Origin: Sulfuritalea sp.
GTDB taxonomy: Bacteria; Pseudomonadota; Gammaproteobacteria; Burkholderiales; Rhodocyclaceae
Reading direction: 5' to 3'
Assembly: GCA_030651305.1 (NCBI GenBank)
Contig: JAUSCI010000067.1
Span: forward strand, 1-34,096
DNA: 34,096 nt
A program made the translations under genes and the position numbers. Under the pieces are notes generated by a model. The model ran no database searches, was not told the DNA's origin, and worked only from the letters and a program-made list of their open reading frames with translations. This document shows positions 22,327 to 29,975 of the stretch, in pieces; the first letter of the stretch is position 1, and each line of letters opens with the position of its first letter.

Positions 22327-23007
22327 AAGCTCGACATTCCGCAGATTCTTTCTCGCCTGCCGCTGTTCCAGGAACTTGCCCCCGAGCAGATTGCCGTGCT
22401 GGAAACGGCGTGTCGTGAGCGCCGACTTGCCAAAGGCGAAATGCTGTTTCAAAAAGGCGACCCGCCCAAGGGCTTTTTCGTCGTTGTCTTCGGCCAGCTC
22501 AAGCTGGCTTTTCCTTCCGCCCAAGGCAACGAAAAGGTCGTGCAGATTTTGGGGGCCCGGCAGAGTTTTGGCGAAGCGATGATGTTTATGGATCGTCCCT
22601 ACCCGGTATTCGCCGAAGGCCTGATCGACAGCCTGCTGCTGCATATCGGCAGCGCTCCGGTTTTCGAACTTCTGCAGCGCGACCCGATGTTCGCCCGGCG
22701 CATGCTGGCGGGACTTTCGCTGCGACTGCATTCCCTGGTGCAGGATGTTGAAACCTACTCCTTGCGTTCCTCTGCACAGCGCGTGGTCGGCTATCTGTTG
22801 CAACAATGTCCAGAGAGCAAATCCGGGGAGGTCTCGTTCGACATTTCCCTGCCGACATCGAAACAGGTAATCGCCTCGCGCCTGAATCTGACGCCGGAAA
22901 CCCTCTCGCGAATTTTTCACGATCTCTCGGCCAATGGACTGATAGGTGTCAGCGGCAAGCAAATCACCATCAATGATGTAAGCCGGCTGCGCGAATTTGA
23001 TCTTTGA
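22315..23007 (+). CDS. dnr: DNR/NnrR-type Crp/Fnr-family regulator
   Basis: Predicted NO-responsive (haem-based) activator, 230 aa. It has a cyclic-nucleotide-binding-like effector domain (about 10-130), a dimer helix and an HTH with SKQVIASRLNLTPETLSRIF; the PET(L/F)SR recognition helix is typical of DNR. There is no N-terminal cysteine cluster, which separates it from the two FNR proteins here. No Shine-Dalgarno site is seen before ATG 22315; a 12-bp tandem repeat occupies that place. Its 3' end overlaps the convergent membrane-protein gene by 38 bp. A fitting target box lies upstream of the hemerythrin gene. NO sensing is inferred from family resemblance. Confidence 0.88.
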   Translation: MHETKLDIPQILSRLPLFQELAPEQIAVLETACRERRLAKGEMLFQKGDPPKGFFVVVFGQLKLAFPSAQGNEKVVQILGARQSFGEAMMFMDRPYPVFAEGLIDSLLLHIGSAPVFELLQRDPMFARRMLAGLSLRLHSLVQDVETYSLRSSAQRVVGYLLQQCPESKSGEVSFDISLPTSKQVIASRLNLTPETLSRIFHDLSANGLIGVSGKQITINDVSRLREFDL

Positions 23008-24265
23008 AGGACTGGTAGCGCCTGACTGCGCCCGCAAGGTTCCAGCCCATCCAGGCAAATGAAACGGCAAGGGCCGCGCCGGCCAGCCGTGTCAAGCCGG
23101 GCAGCCAGACAGCCGCCAACAACAGCGCGACAGCCAGCACATGCAGGCGCAACTGACCGGTCATGGCTTCGCCCGGAATCATCTTGTTCATGTTGGGCAC
23201 GGCCGACAAGGGTGCCCCCAGGCGCTGCAAGTGCAGCCAGTTGAGAAAGGGCACAATCTTGTACATCATCCCGGTGATGGCTGAAACGAAGACCCCGGCG
23301 AAGGCCAGCACGCCCAGCCAAACGGCGGCTCGCGGATCGGCGGCCAGTTCCGGATACAGCAAGAATCCCGCCCCGGAGATAACGAAAGCCAGGATGGACA
23401 GATTTGCAATACGAAAGCCCACTGAGGTCGCGTCATGAACTTTTCTGCGCCGCGTGTACTGCAGCCACAAGGTCATCCCCGCATAGGCGGATACAAGCGC
23501 CAACAGGGAAAGTGCTATTGCCAGCGACCACCGTGGATCTTCGAGGAGAAGCCGTGATGACCACGCGAGGAGCAGGAGCAGCAGCAATGGGCCGAACCAA
23601 CGCGTGAACCACAGCGGATAGGGTCGGGTCAGTTGAAACATCGGCACGACGTAGTACGACACGCCCGCCAGCAACATCAGCGCCCAGCCAGCGAGGCCCC
23701 ACGCCAGATGAATATCGGCCAACTCGACTATGGGTATCGAAAGGCCAAGTGCCAGCGCCTCGGCCAGCAGCGCTCCAAGCACCACGGTGACGGCCAGTCC
23801 GGCGATCGCCATGCGCATCGCCCATAAGGTCATGCCAGTTGCCGGCGTCTGCCACAGCGCCAGCGCAACCACGGCAACGAAACCTCCTACCGTCAGAAGA
23901 AACAGCGGAGCCGCGGCAGACAACAGTCCGGGACGGCTGAACAACAAGCCCGCGACCAGTAATAGCGCGGCCAGTAGCAACAAGGGTTGCCCAATATTGG
24001 CGACAAGCCTCGGGCGCCAGACATTGCCACCCACGGCAACGGGTATGAATTGAAACACGGCCCCGCACATCGCCTGAAGCATGAAACCGACGGCTATCAG
24101 ATGGGTCAGCGCCAATGCCTCTGGCGTCCACCTTGAAACCAGTGCATCACCGCCCGACCATGCCAATAGAATTCCTGCCATCACGCCGAACCACGGCGCC
24201 ACCAGAAAAAAGCGATACGGCACCGAAATGGGCGGCGCCTGGTCGAATGAAAGACTGGGGTGCAT
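22970..24265 (-). CDS. orphan haem-copper-oxidase subunit I-like membrane protein
   Basis: Polytopic membrane protein, 431 aa with about 12 TM helices. Helix motifs echo subunit I of haem-copper oxidases: LTHLIAVGFMLQAMCGAVFQ (His55), ADIHLAWGLAGWALMLLAGVSYYVVPMF (His186), LNWLHLQRLGAP (His345) and His375. No partner oxidase subunits are nearby. It is the last gene of a hemerythrin-DUF2249 operon behind a DNR-type box, so a part in NO handling or haem/copper binding is likely, but activity cannot be claimed. ATG 24265 lies 14 bp after DUF2249 ends. Its 3' end overlaps the dnr 3' end by 38 bp. Confidence 0.85.
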   Translation of the reverse strand: MHPSLSFDQAPPISVPYRFFLVAPWFGVMAGILLAWSGGDALVSRWTPEALALTHLIAVGFMLQAMCGAVFQFIPVAVGGNVWRPRLVANIGQPLLLLAALLLVAGLLFSRPGLLSAAAPLFLLTVGGFVAVVALALWQTPATGMTLWAMRMAIAGLAVTVVLGALLAEALALGLSIPIVELADIHLAWGLAGWALMLLAGVSYYVVPMFQLTRPYPLWFTRWFGPLLLLLLLAWSSRLLLEDPRWSLAIALSLLALVSAYAGMTLWLQYTRRRKVHDATSVGFRIANLSILAFVISGAGFLLYPELAADPRAAVWLGVLAFAGVFVSAITGMMYKIVPFLNWLHLQRLGAPLSAVPNMNKMIPGEAMTGQLRLHVLAVALLLAAVWLPGLTRLAGAALAVSFAWMGWNLAGAVRRYQSFKDQIRAAGLHH

Positions 24266-24279
24266 CCGGTTGACGGCGG

Positions 24280-24495
24280 CTAGAGCTTGTGAATACGGAT
24301 CTCGCGCGTACCGTCAGCGCGAAGCTCATCGCTCCAGGCGTAGCCGTTCTGCTTCAGGATATTGAACAGCGGATGCGGCTGGCAATACAGCAGCAGCAAC
24401 AGGTCGTCGCCCTCGGCAAGCGCATCCAGCGCCTCAAGAGTCCGTTCCATCGGCTCCGGCGGCTGCATTTCGCGGCCATCGATTACCGTCGTCAT
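24280..24495 (-). CDS. DUF2249 domain protein
   Basis: Small cytosolic protein, 71 aa, entirely a DUF2249 (TusA-like fold) domain: VIDGREMQPPEPMERTLEALDAL, then LLLYCQPHPLFNILKQNGYAW. Members occur in NO-response and denitrification loci; their biochemistry is unknown. Its ATG overlaps the hemerythrin stop as ATGA (24492-24495), so the two are translationally coupled. The C-terminal RIHKL end is typical. Confidence 0.92.
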   Translation of the reverse strand: MTTVIDGREMQPPEPMERTLEALDALAEGDDLLLLLYCQPHPLFNILKQNGYAWSDELRADGTREIRIHKL

Positions 24496-24929
24496 GACGC
24501 GTTCAAACGCTCCGCCAGGAAGGCGCCCACATCCGACGCGCCCAATACGTTGTCACACATCGGATACAAAATGTTCTCCTCCTTCATGTTGTGCTGCTGC
24601 ATCAGAATCAGCAGGGTCTCGGCGCCACCGCCGAAAGCATCGCTGTCACGGGAAGCCAGAGCCGCCTTCATCTGTGCCATCAGATCGCGCATCTGGCGAT
24701 GCTCGCCGCGCATGACTTCGGTAGGACCGGAGGTCATTCCTGTCGCAGTCTCGAAGGCCGGGAACAGAAGCTGCTCTTCGCTGGTGAAATGAGTTTCAAG
24801 CTGGTCGAGCAGGCGCGCGAAGGCCTTGCCACCTGCTGCCCAGTCACCATTGGCGCAATCCTCCTCCGCGGTGGCGAACAGTTCGTCGCAATGTTTGTGA
24901 TGCTGGAACAGCGGGGCAGTAATCGACAT
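24492..24929 (-). CDS. hemerythrin HHE-domain protein
   Basis: Di-iron-binding cytosolic protein, 145 aa. Candidate iron ligands are His10/His11/His13, His47 and Glu51 (THFTSEE), His77 (RGEHRQMRDLM), His113 and Glu117 (QQHNMKEENILYP), in the four-helix HHE arrangement. Close relatives (YtfE/RIC and DnrN-like) act in NO or Fe-S repair; which role applies here is not shown, and the RIC-type N-terminal Cys domain is absent. It leads the operon with DUF2249 and the oxidase-like gene, 58 bp downstream of a palindromic TTGAC/GTCAA box. Confidence 0.93.
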   Translation of the reverse strand: MSITAPLFQHHKHCDELFATAEEDCANGDWAAGGKAFARLLDQLETHFTSEEQLLFPAFETATGMTSGPTEVMRGEHRQMRDLMAQMKAALASRDSDAFGGGAETLLILMQQHNMKEENILYPMCDNVLGASDVGAFLAERLNAS

Positions 24930-24986
24930 GTAGGCACACTCCGGTTGAACAGTTTCAGATTCTGGGCATCGCCTCGTCCGACGACA

Positions 24987-25000
24987 TTGACCGCAGTCAA
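24987..25000 (-). promoter_or_regulatory. DNR-type box upstream of the hemerythrin operon
   Basis: TTGACCGCAGTCAA is a perfect palindrome with TTGAC half-sites and an N4 centre, the FNR/DNR layout. On the minus strand a -10-like CAGAAT (24959-24964) lies 32 bp from its centre, matching class II activation at -41.5. The hemerythrin gene starts at 24929. Confidence 0.7.
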
Positions 25001-25116
25001 GAACCCGGCCGCTTTGCGAACCGGCGTCAGGATTTCAATGCCTCCATCCATGCACACCTCGGTAGAACCGCGCCAATAAATTCGGCAATACTCTGCATCG
25101 GGTGGCAAGCAACGGC

Positions 25117-26850
25117 TCACGGCTCGAGAACATAGGTGCCGGGCGCATCGGCCAGCGCGGCGAATTTTCGCGTCGAGACAGCCGGCGCCGCAACCAGCTT
25201 GCCCGATTGGGGCTTGAGCCAGGCCATCCAGTCCTCCCACCAACTGCCACGGTGAAGTTCCGCCCGTTCGCGCCAGTCCTCCGCCGTATCGTGCCTTTCG
25301 ACGGCCCCGACACGGTACTCGCGCTTGGGCGGACTCACCACCGGATTCACAATGCCCAGAATGTGACCGGAACTCGACAGCACATAGCGGCGCGAACCGG
25401 CAACAAAGTTGTTGATGCGGAAGGTCTGCCGCCACGGCGCAATGTGATCATCCTCGGCCGACACCGCATAGAGCGGCTGGGCAATCCGCCCGAGGTCGAT
25501 GTTTTCGCCGGCCAGGTGCAATGCGTCCTTCTTGATCAGCAGGTTCTCGAGATAGAAGTTGCGCAGGTACCAGCCGTGCATCGCCGCCGGCATGCGGGTT
25601 GCATCCATATTCCAGAACAGGACATCGAACGATGGCGGAGCTTCGCCAAGCAGGTAACCGTGCACCACGTAATTCCAGATCAGGCTGTTCGAGCGCAGCA
25701 GGCGAAATGCGGATGACATTGACTTGCCGTCGAGATAGCCCTTTTCGGCCATCGATTTTTCCAGCCACTTGATGCTGCTTTCGTCAAGGAACACTTCTAT
25801 GTCGCCCGGCTTGTGGTAATCCACCAGCGTTGCCAGCAATGTCAGCGTCGCCACCGGCACCTCATCCTTTTCGTGGCGAGCGTTGGCCCACGCCATCCAG
25901 GTCGCCAGCGCCGCGCCGCCGATGCAGTAGCCGACCGCATGCACCCTGGCGGACCCGGAGATGCCGCGCGCGGTTTCGATGATCTGCCCGACGCCTTCCG
26001 TCAGGTAGTCATCGAAAGTCACATCGCGCATCTCCGCCGTCGGGTTCTTCCAGCTGGTGATATAGACGTCGAAGCCCTGATCGACCAGAAACTTCACCAT
26101 GCTTTTCCTGGCGTTGAGATCGAGAATGTAGAACTTGTTTATCCATGGCGTGACGATGACGATCGGCGTGGCAAAGACCTTCTCCCGGGTCGGCGTGTAG
26201 TGCACGACCTCCAGCAGACGATTGCGAAGCACCACCTTGCCCGGCGTGGTTCCCAAGTCCTTGCCGACGACGAAATCCGTCGGGCGCGCCATCTGTATGT
26301 CACCCGCCTGAAAGTCGGTCACGAAATTGTTGAGGCCCCTGAGCAGACTCTCGCCACGGGTTTCCATGGCCTTCTGCATGGCTGCCGGATTGCTCAGCAG
26401 AAAATTCGTCGGCGCCACGGCATTGAGCCACTTGCGCCACCAGAAGGCGGCGCGGCGCCGGTCTCGATTCGACAGCCCTGGCGTCTCATAGAGCATATCC
26501 TGAACTTGGCGGGTCATCATCAGGTACCACTCCTTGACGATATCCCAGGTCGCCGAGTCACTCCACATCGGATCGGCAAAGCGCATATCGTCCGGATTCG
26601 GCGAAACGACATCCTTGCTCGGCATACCCAGTGCGCGGCGCCAGGAATGCGTCTGCAACTCCCACATCTTGGTCGCGATTTCGACCAGGGCCGCGGACAT
26701 CTCCTGCGGATGCGACAGCCAGGCCAGTTGCGCATGCAGCAAGGGCATTGCCATGCCGATCGGATCAACCTTCGCCTCTACCGCCTGATTTACCGCTTGC
26801 CATGCCGCTTGGGGAGTTGCCGCCGACTTGATTTGTTTCGCCCTACTCAT
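25117..26850 (-). CDS. phaC: class I polyhydroxyalkanoate synthase
   Basis: Polymerises 3-hydroxyacyl-CoA into PHA granules; 577 aa, within the class I range of about 560-600. An N-terminal domain (about 1-210) precedes an alpha/beta hydrolase core. The lipase-box-like GYCIGG carries catalytic Cys309; Asp468 (AEDDHIAPW) and His496 (SSSGHILG) complete the triad. ATG 26850 has GGAG 8 nt upstream. The gene stands alone on minus, with no phaAB or phasin beside it, and diverges from uspA. The FNR box in the gap is better placed for uspA. Confidence 0.96.
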   Translation of the reverse strand: MSRAKQIKSAATPQAAWQAVNQAVEAKVDPIGMAMPLLHAQLAWLSHPQEMSAALVEIATKMWELQTHSWRRALGMPSKDVVSPNPDDMRFADPMWSDSATWDIVKEWYLMMTRQVQDMLYETPGLSNRDRRRAAFWWRKWLNAVAPTNFLLSNPAAMQKAMETRGESLLRGLNNFVTDFQAGDIQMARPTDFVVGKDLGTTPGKVVLRNRLLEVVHYTPTREKVFATPIVIVTPWINKFYILDLNARKSMVKFLVDQGFDVYITSWKNPTAEMRDVTFDDYLTEGVGQIIETARGISGSARVHAVGYCIGGAALATWMAWANARHEKDEVPVATLTLLATLVDYHKPGDIEVFLDESSIKWLEKSMAEKGYLDGKSMSSAFRLLRSNSLIWNYVVHGYLLGEAPPSFDVLFWNMDATRMPAAMHGWYLRNFYLENLLIKKDALHLAGENIDLGRIAQPLYAVSAEDDHIAPWRQTFRINNFVAGSRRYVLSSSGHILGIVNPVVSPPKREYRVGAVERHDTAEDWRERAELHRGSWWEDWMAWLKPQSGKLVAAPAVSTRKFAALADAPGTYVLEP

Positions 26851-26943
26851 GACAGATTCTCCACTTCACAAGGGCCGCACACAGTCGTGCAACGCCATCG
26901 CACTATTGTGCCCGATGCCGCTCGGGTATAGTTCAGGTTGCTA

Positions 26944-26957
26944 TTGATCTCGATCAA
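26944..26957 (+). promoter_or_regulatory. perfect FNR box upstream of uspA
   Basis: TTGATCTCGATCAA fits TTGATN4ATCAA exactly. Its centre is 62 bp before the uspA ATG. A TAGGCT (26979-26984) lies about 31 bp downstream of the centre, right for a class II promoter starting near 26992. Confidence 0.85.
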
Positions 26958-27012
26958 ACCTGCTGTTCGCTGGTAGGCTAGGCTGGAACTTTCACTCGGA
27001 GGGTCAAATCCA

Positions 27013-27456
27013 ATGTTCAAGCACATACTCGTTCCAACTGACGGATCGCAGCTTTCATCCGACACGGCAAAGCGTGCGATCACGTTTGCCAGAGAAACCG
27101 GGGCAAAAGTGACTTTCTTCTTCGCCAAGCCGGATTACCCGGTCGCTTTTTATGGCGAGGGCGCGCTGTTCGACCCCACCACGCCCGACAAGTTCGCGGA
27201 AATGGCCGAGCAGCAGGCGAAAGAAATTCTCGCCGCGAACCAGGCAGCGGCTACGACCGCAGGTGTAGTCAGCGCAGCAGTAAGTTCGGTCAGCGACATA
27301 CCCTATGAGGCGATCATTGCCGCCGCCGAAGAGGCCGGCGCGGATCTGATTTTCATGGCATCGCACGGCCGGCGCGGCATCAGCGGACTTCTGCTCGGAT
27401 CGGAAACGCAAAAGGTTCTAACGCATTCAAAGATTCCGGTACTGGTTTACCGCTGA
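27013..27456 (+). CDS. uspA: universal stress protein
   Basis: Cytosolic UspA-family protein of 147 aa with one domain. It starts HILVPTDGS and has the ATP-binding ASHGRRGISGLLLGS motif (G-x2-G-x9-G-S/T) near the C-terminus. GGAGG is 9 nt upstream of ATG 27013. The perfect FNR box upstream suggests induction under low oxygen, as known for several Usp genes of Pseudomonas under ANR. A short GCCCC-AAA-GGGGC hairpin lies downstream (27519-27531). The symbol follows the family; many paralogues exist. Confidence 0.93.
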   Translation: MFKHILVPTDGSQLSSDTAKRAITFARETGAKVTFFFAKPDYPVAFYGEGALFDPTTPDKFAEMAEQQAKEILAANQAAATTAGVVSAAVSSVSDIPYEAIIAAAEEAGADLIFMASHGRRGISGLLLGSETQKVLTHSKIPVLVYR

Positions 27457-27598
27457 TCCGCACCAGAGCGCCAGCGCTTTCCGCGCCGGGGCTTTACATG
27501 CATGGGTTTCCGCCTTATGCCCCAAAGGGGCGGGTACCCCGAGCGGGACGCTGGCCGGCGTCAGCCTGCAGAAACCGGCGGAGGTGCCAACAGCCTAA

Positions 27599-27880
27599 CT
27601 ATTTCTTTTCAGCGTCGTTTGGGCCAACGTAAGGACAAACAACGCCCACTCCCCGATTTATCTCGGCAGCGCTGAGTTGCAGGAACCACGTGACCAGACT
27701 CGACAAGGCGCAGATGAACCAGAAACCGAAGAAGCCTATCGAGTAGGTCGCAATCTTCGATAGATGCACCGGCTCGCCGAAGAGATACAGTTCTTGCGGG
27801 TCGATCACGGTGAAGAACAAACCCTCGGCAACGCCGGCGACCAGAAACGAAGGCCATAGCACCCAGAAGATTTTGTACAT
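27599..27880 (-). CDS. small membrane protein downstream of the cco cluster
   Basis: 93 aa, not assigned to a named family. Two TM helices are predicted: WVLWPSFLVAGVAEGLFFTV and a stretch from TYSIGFFGFWFICALSSLV to WFLQ. The loop between them has DPQELYLFGEPVHL, and the C-terminus is cytosolic or polar, ending DAEKK. AAGGAGAG precedes ATG 27880, so translation is credible. It lies 32 bp after ccoH and probably ends that operon. Proteins of this size and topology are seen near betaproteobacterial cbb3 genes, but no function is known. Confidence 0.8.
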   Translation of the reverse strand: MYKIFWVLWPSFLVAGVAEGLFFTVIDPQELYLFGEPVHLSKIATYSIGFFGFWFICALSSLVTWFLQLSAAEINRGVGVVCPYVGPNDAEKK

Positions 27881-27912
27881 TTTTCTCTCCTTCGTGATCC
27901 GGAAAGAAGCGC

Positions 27913-28473
27913 CTACTTCGCGCTTCGGAGGTCTGCGGGCGCGGGGATCGCTCGCTGCGTCGCTGGTCCGCCGATGAGCGTTTCGCCATTGGCCGGCAGA
28001 ATCACGTTGCCCATCAAACGCCAGGTCTTGCGCTCATCTTCGATCAACACCAACCAATGCCCGGCGGCCGGCAAGCGAAACTCACCGGAATAGAGGTCGC
28101 CATTGCGCACCAGCGCACGCGACTGATCAAGACCAGCGCGCGTTGGATGCGTAATGGTCACCGCCAGGGTCGGCGGCATCACAAAGGTCTTGTCGCCCGC
28201 CTGCAGGCGCACCGACAGAATATCGCCGGCAATCCGCACTCCGGCGACCAGTTCCATCCTGATTGCCTGCTCGCTGCGGGCGATCGTCTGGTTGGCGGAA
28301 AGGCCCTTCCTGTAATAATCGTCCGTAACCAGGCCGTCGTTGCTTACGACAGCAAGCCACGCCGTGTACAGCGCCGCAACCACCACGATGGCCGGTCCGG
28401 CGGCCAGAATCCACGGCCAGGGTTCGCTGTACCAGGGACGGGCAACGGCGGTGTTCATGTTCGGTTCTTTCAT
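27913..28473 (-). CDS. ccoH: FixH/CcoH family cbb3 oxidase assembly protein
   Basis: Inner-membrane protein, 186 aa, with one N-terminal TM helix (about 21-45, ILAAGPAIVVVAALYTAWLA) and a periplasmic FixH domain. The TDDYYRKGLSANQTIARSEQA motif after the helix is the family signature. It aids cbb3 assembly, probably with the oxidase and copper delivery. Its ATG overlaps the ccoG stop as ATGA, so coupling is expected; M6 (28458) is a less likely start. The C-terminus is longer and Pro/Ala-rich compared with many FixH proteins. Confidence 0.93.
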   Translation of the reverse strand: MKEPNMNTAVARPWYSEPWPWILAAGPAIVVVAALYTAWLAVVSNDGLVTDDYYRKGLSANQTIARSEQAIRMELVAGVRIAGDILSVRLQAGDKTFVMPPTLAVTITHPTRAGLDQSRALVRNGDLYSGEFRLPAAGHWLVLIEDERKTWRLMGNVILPANGETLIGGPATQRAIPAPADLRSAK

Positions 28474-29891
28474 GGTTGCAGGAAGGCGGCCTTTTCATGC
28501 ACCGCCACCTTCTCGTTGGAGAGGGACTTCACGTCGAAGAATATCTGATTCGAGCCCTTCTTGCCGGACTCCGGCGGCACGCGCACCTGGACGGTAAAAG
28601 TTCTCGCCGCTGCCGCCGGGAGTTCGAGGATGCGCTCGCCGACCATGTCTATCTCAGGCAGGCCGGAAACGCTCACGGCATAGCGGTGCGGCGCTTCCGA
28701 AACGTTGATGACATGCAGCCGGTACACGTTCTCGATCAGCCCGCCTTCAACCTCGCGCGCCAGGATGGCGCGGTCACGGATGACATCCACGCGCAGGGTC
28801 GCCTTGGTGGCGATGCCCCAGACAAAGGCCACGCATATGGTGGCGAGAATAGTCGAATAGATGATCACCCGCGGCCGGATAATGTGGCCAACGATCTCCT
28901 TCCAGCCCCAGTGCGCCGCGATCGCATGCTCTGTGGAATAGCGGATCAAACCCTTCGGATAATCCATCTTCTCCATGACCTGATCGCAGGCGTCGATGCA
29001 GGCCGCACAGCCGATGCATTCGTACTGCAAGCCGGCGCGGATATCGATGCCGGTCGGGCAAACCTGCACGCAAATGCCGCAGTCGACACAATCGCCCCTG
29101 GCAATCGATTGCGGGTCAACTCCCTTTTTCCGTGCGCCGCGCGGCTCGCCGCGCTCGGTATCGTAAGTAATGGTCAGCGTGTCGGGATCGAACATCACGC
29201 CCTGGAAGCGGGCGTAGGGACACATGTGCTTGCATACCTGTTCGCGCATGTGGCCGGCAAACAGATACGTAAATGTGCCGTAGAAGAACATCCAGAAGGT
29301 TTCCCACGGCCCGAGCGAGAAACTCCACAGCGAGGCCCACACGGTCTTGATCGGCGTGAAATAGCCGACAAAAGTAAATCCCGTCCAGAAGGCCAGCAGT
29401 CCCCAGCAACTGTACTTTGCAACGCGCAGCCATAACTTGCGCGCGCTCATGGGCGCAGCATCGAGCTTTATGCGGGCGTTGCGCTCGCCTTCGATCTTCT
29501 GTTCGATCCAGGTGAAAATTTCCGTATACACCGTCTGCGGACAGGCATAGCCGCACCACAGCCGCCCTCCAATCGCGGTAAAGAGGAACAGGGAATACGC
29601 CGAAATGATTAGCAGGACGGAGAGAAAAATCACATCCTGCGGCCAGAACACCAAACCAAAGATGTAGAACTTGCGCTCGGCCAGATCGAACAACACGGCT
29701 TGCCGTCCGTTCCAGGGCAGCCAGCACATTCCGTAATACACCAGTTGGGTGAGGCAGACCAGCGCCCAGCGCCAGGTAGCGAAAATGCCGCTCACTGCGC
29801 GCGGATGCACTTTCTGGTGAATTTCGTAGAGGCTCTCCTCGACGAAACTGGGTCTGCTCTCCTGCGTCTGACTGGCGGGGGTGGATGCCAT
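28470..29891 (-). CDS. ccoG: CcoG (FixG/RdxA) polyferredoxin, cbb3 oxidase assembly
   Basis: Membrane Fe-S protein, 473 aa, described as a Cu(II) reductase that supplies Cu(I) to the oxidase. About four TM helices lie before residue 230, with GRLWCGYACPQTVYTEIF and CKHMCPYARFQG. Two ferredoxin-type [4Fe-4S] motifs follow: CVDCGICVQVCP and CIGCAACIDACDQVME. A TM helix and an Ig-like periplasmic C-terminus complete the family layout. Start 29891 (MASTPASQ) is preferred to 29942, which would run through the upstream hairpin. No ribosome site is seen; a -10-like TATAGT is close upstream. ccoH follows with an ATGA overlap. Confidence 0.95.
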   Translation of the reverse strand: MASTPASQTQESRPSFVEESLYEIHQKVHPRAVSGIFATWRWALVCLTQLVYYGMCWLPWNGRQAVLFDLAERKFYIFGLVFWPQDVIFLSVLLIISAYSLFLFTAIGGRLWCGYACPQTVYTEIFTWIEQKIEGERNARIKLDAAPMSARKLWLRVAKYSCWGLLAFWTGFTFVGYFTPIKTVWASLWSFSLGPWETFWMFFYGTFTYLFAGHMREQVCKHMCPYARFQGVMFDPDTLTITYDTERGEPRGARKKGVDPQSIARGDCVDCGICVQVCPTGIDIRAGLQYECIGCAACIDACDQVMEKMDYPKGLIRYSTEHAIAAHWGWKEIVGHIIRPRVIIYSTILATICVAFVWGIATKATLRVDVIRDRAILAREVEGGLIENVYRLHVINVSEAPHRYAVSVSGLPEIDMVGERILELPAAAARTFTVQVRVPPESGKKGSNQIFFDVKSLSNEKVAVHEKAAFLQP

Positions 29892-29931
29892 GATTATGGT
29901 ATTACTATATTCTGATAGACTTGACCAAGAA

Positions 29932-29964
29932 TTCCCCGGCACCGCGAACCGTGGTGCCGGGGAA
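29932..29964 (-). terminator. strong hairpin after ccoP
   Basis: TTCCCCGGCACC (29932-29943) pairs perfectly with GGTGCCGGGGAA (29953-29964), a 12-bp stem with a 9-nt loop, 12 bp after the ccoP stop. The T tract after it is poor (TTCTTGG), so partial read-through into ccoG is possible. Confidence 0.7.
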
Positions 29965-29975
29965 GGTAAGCCAGT

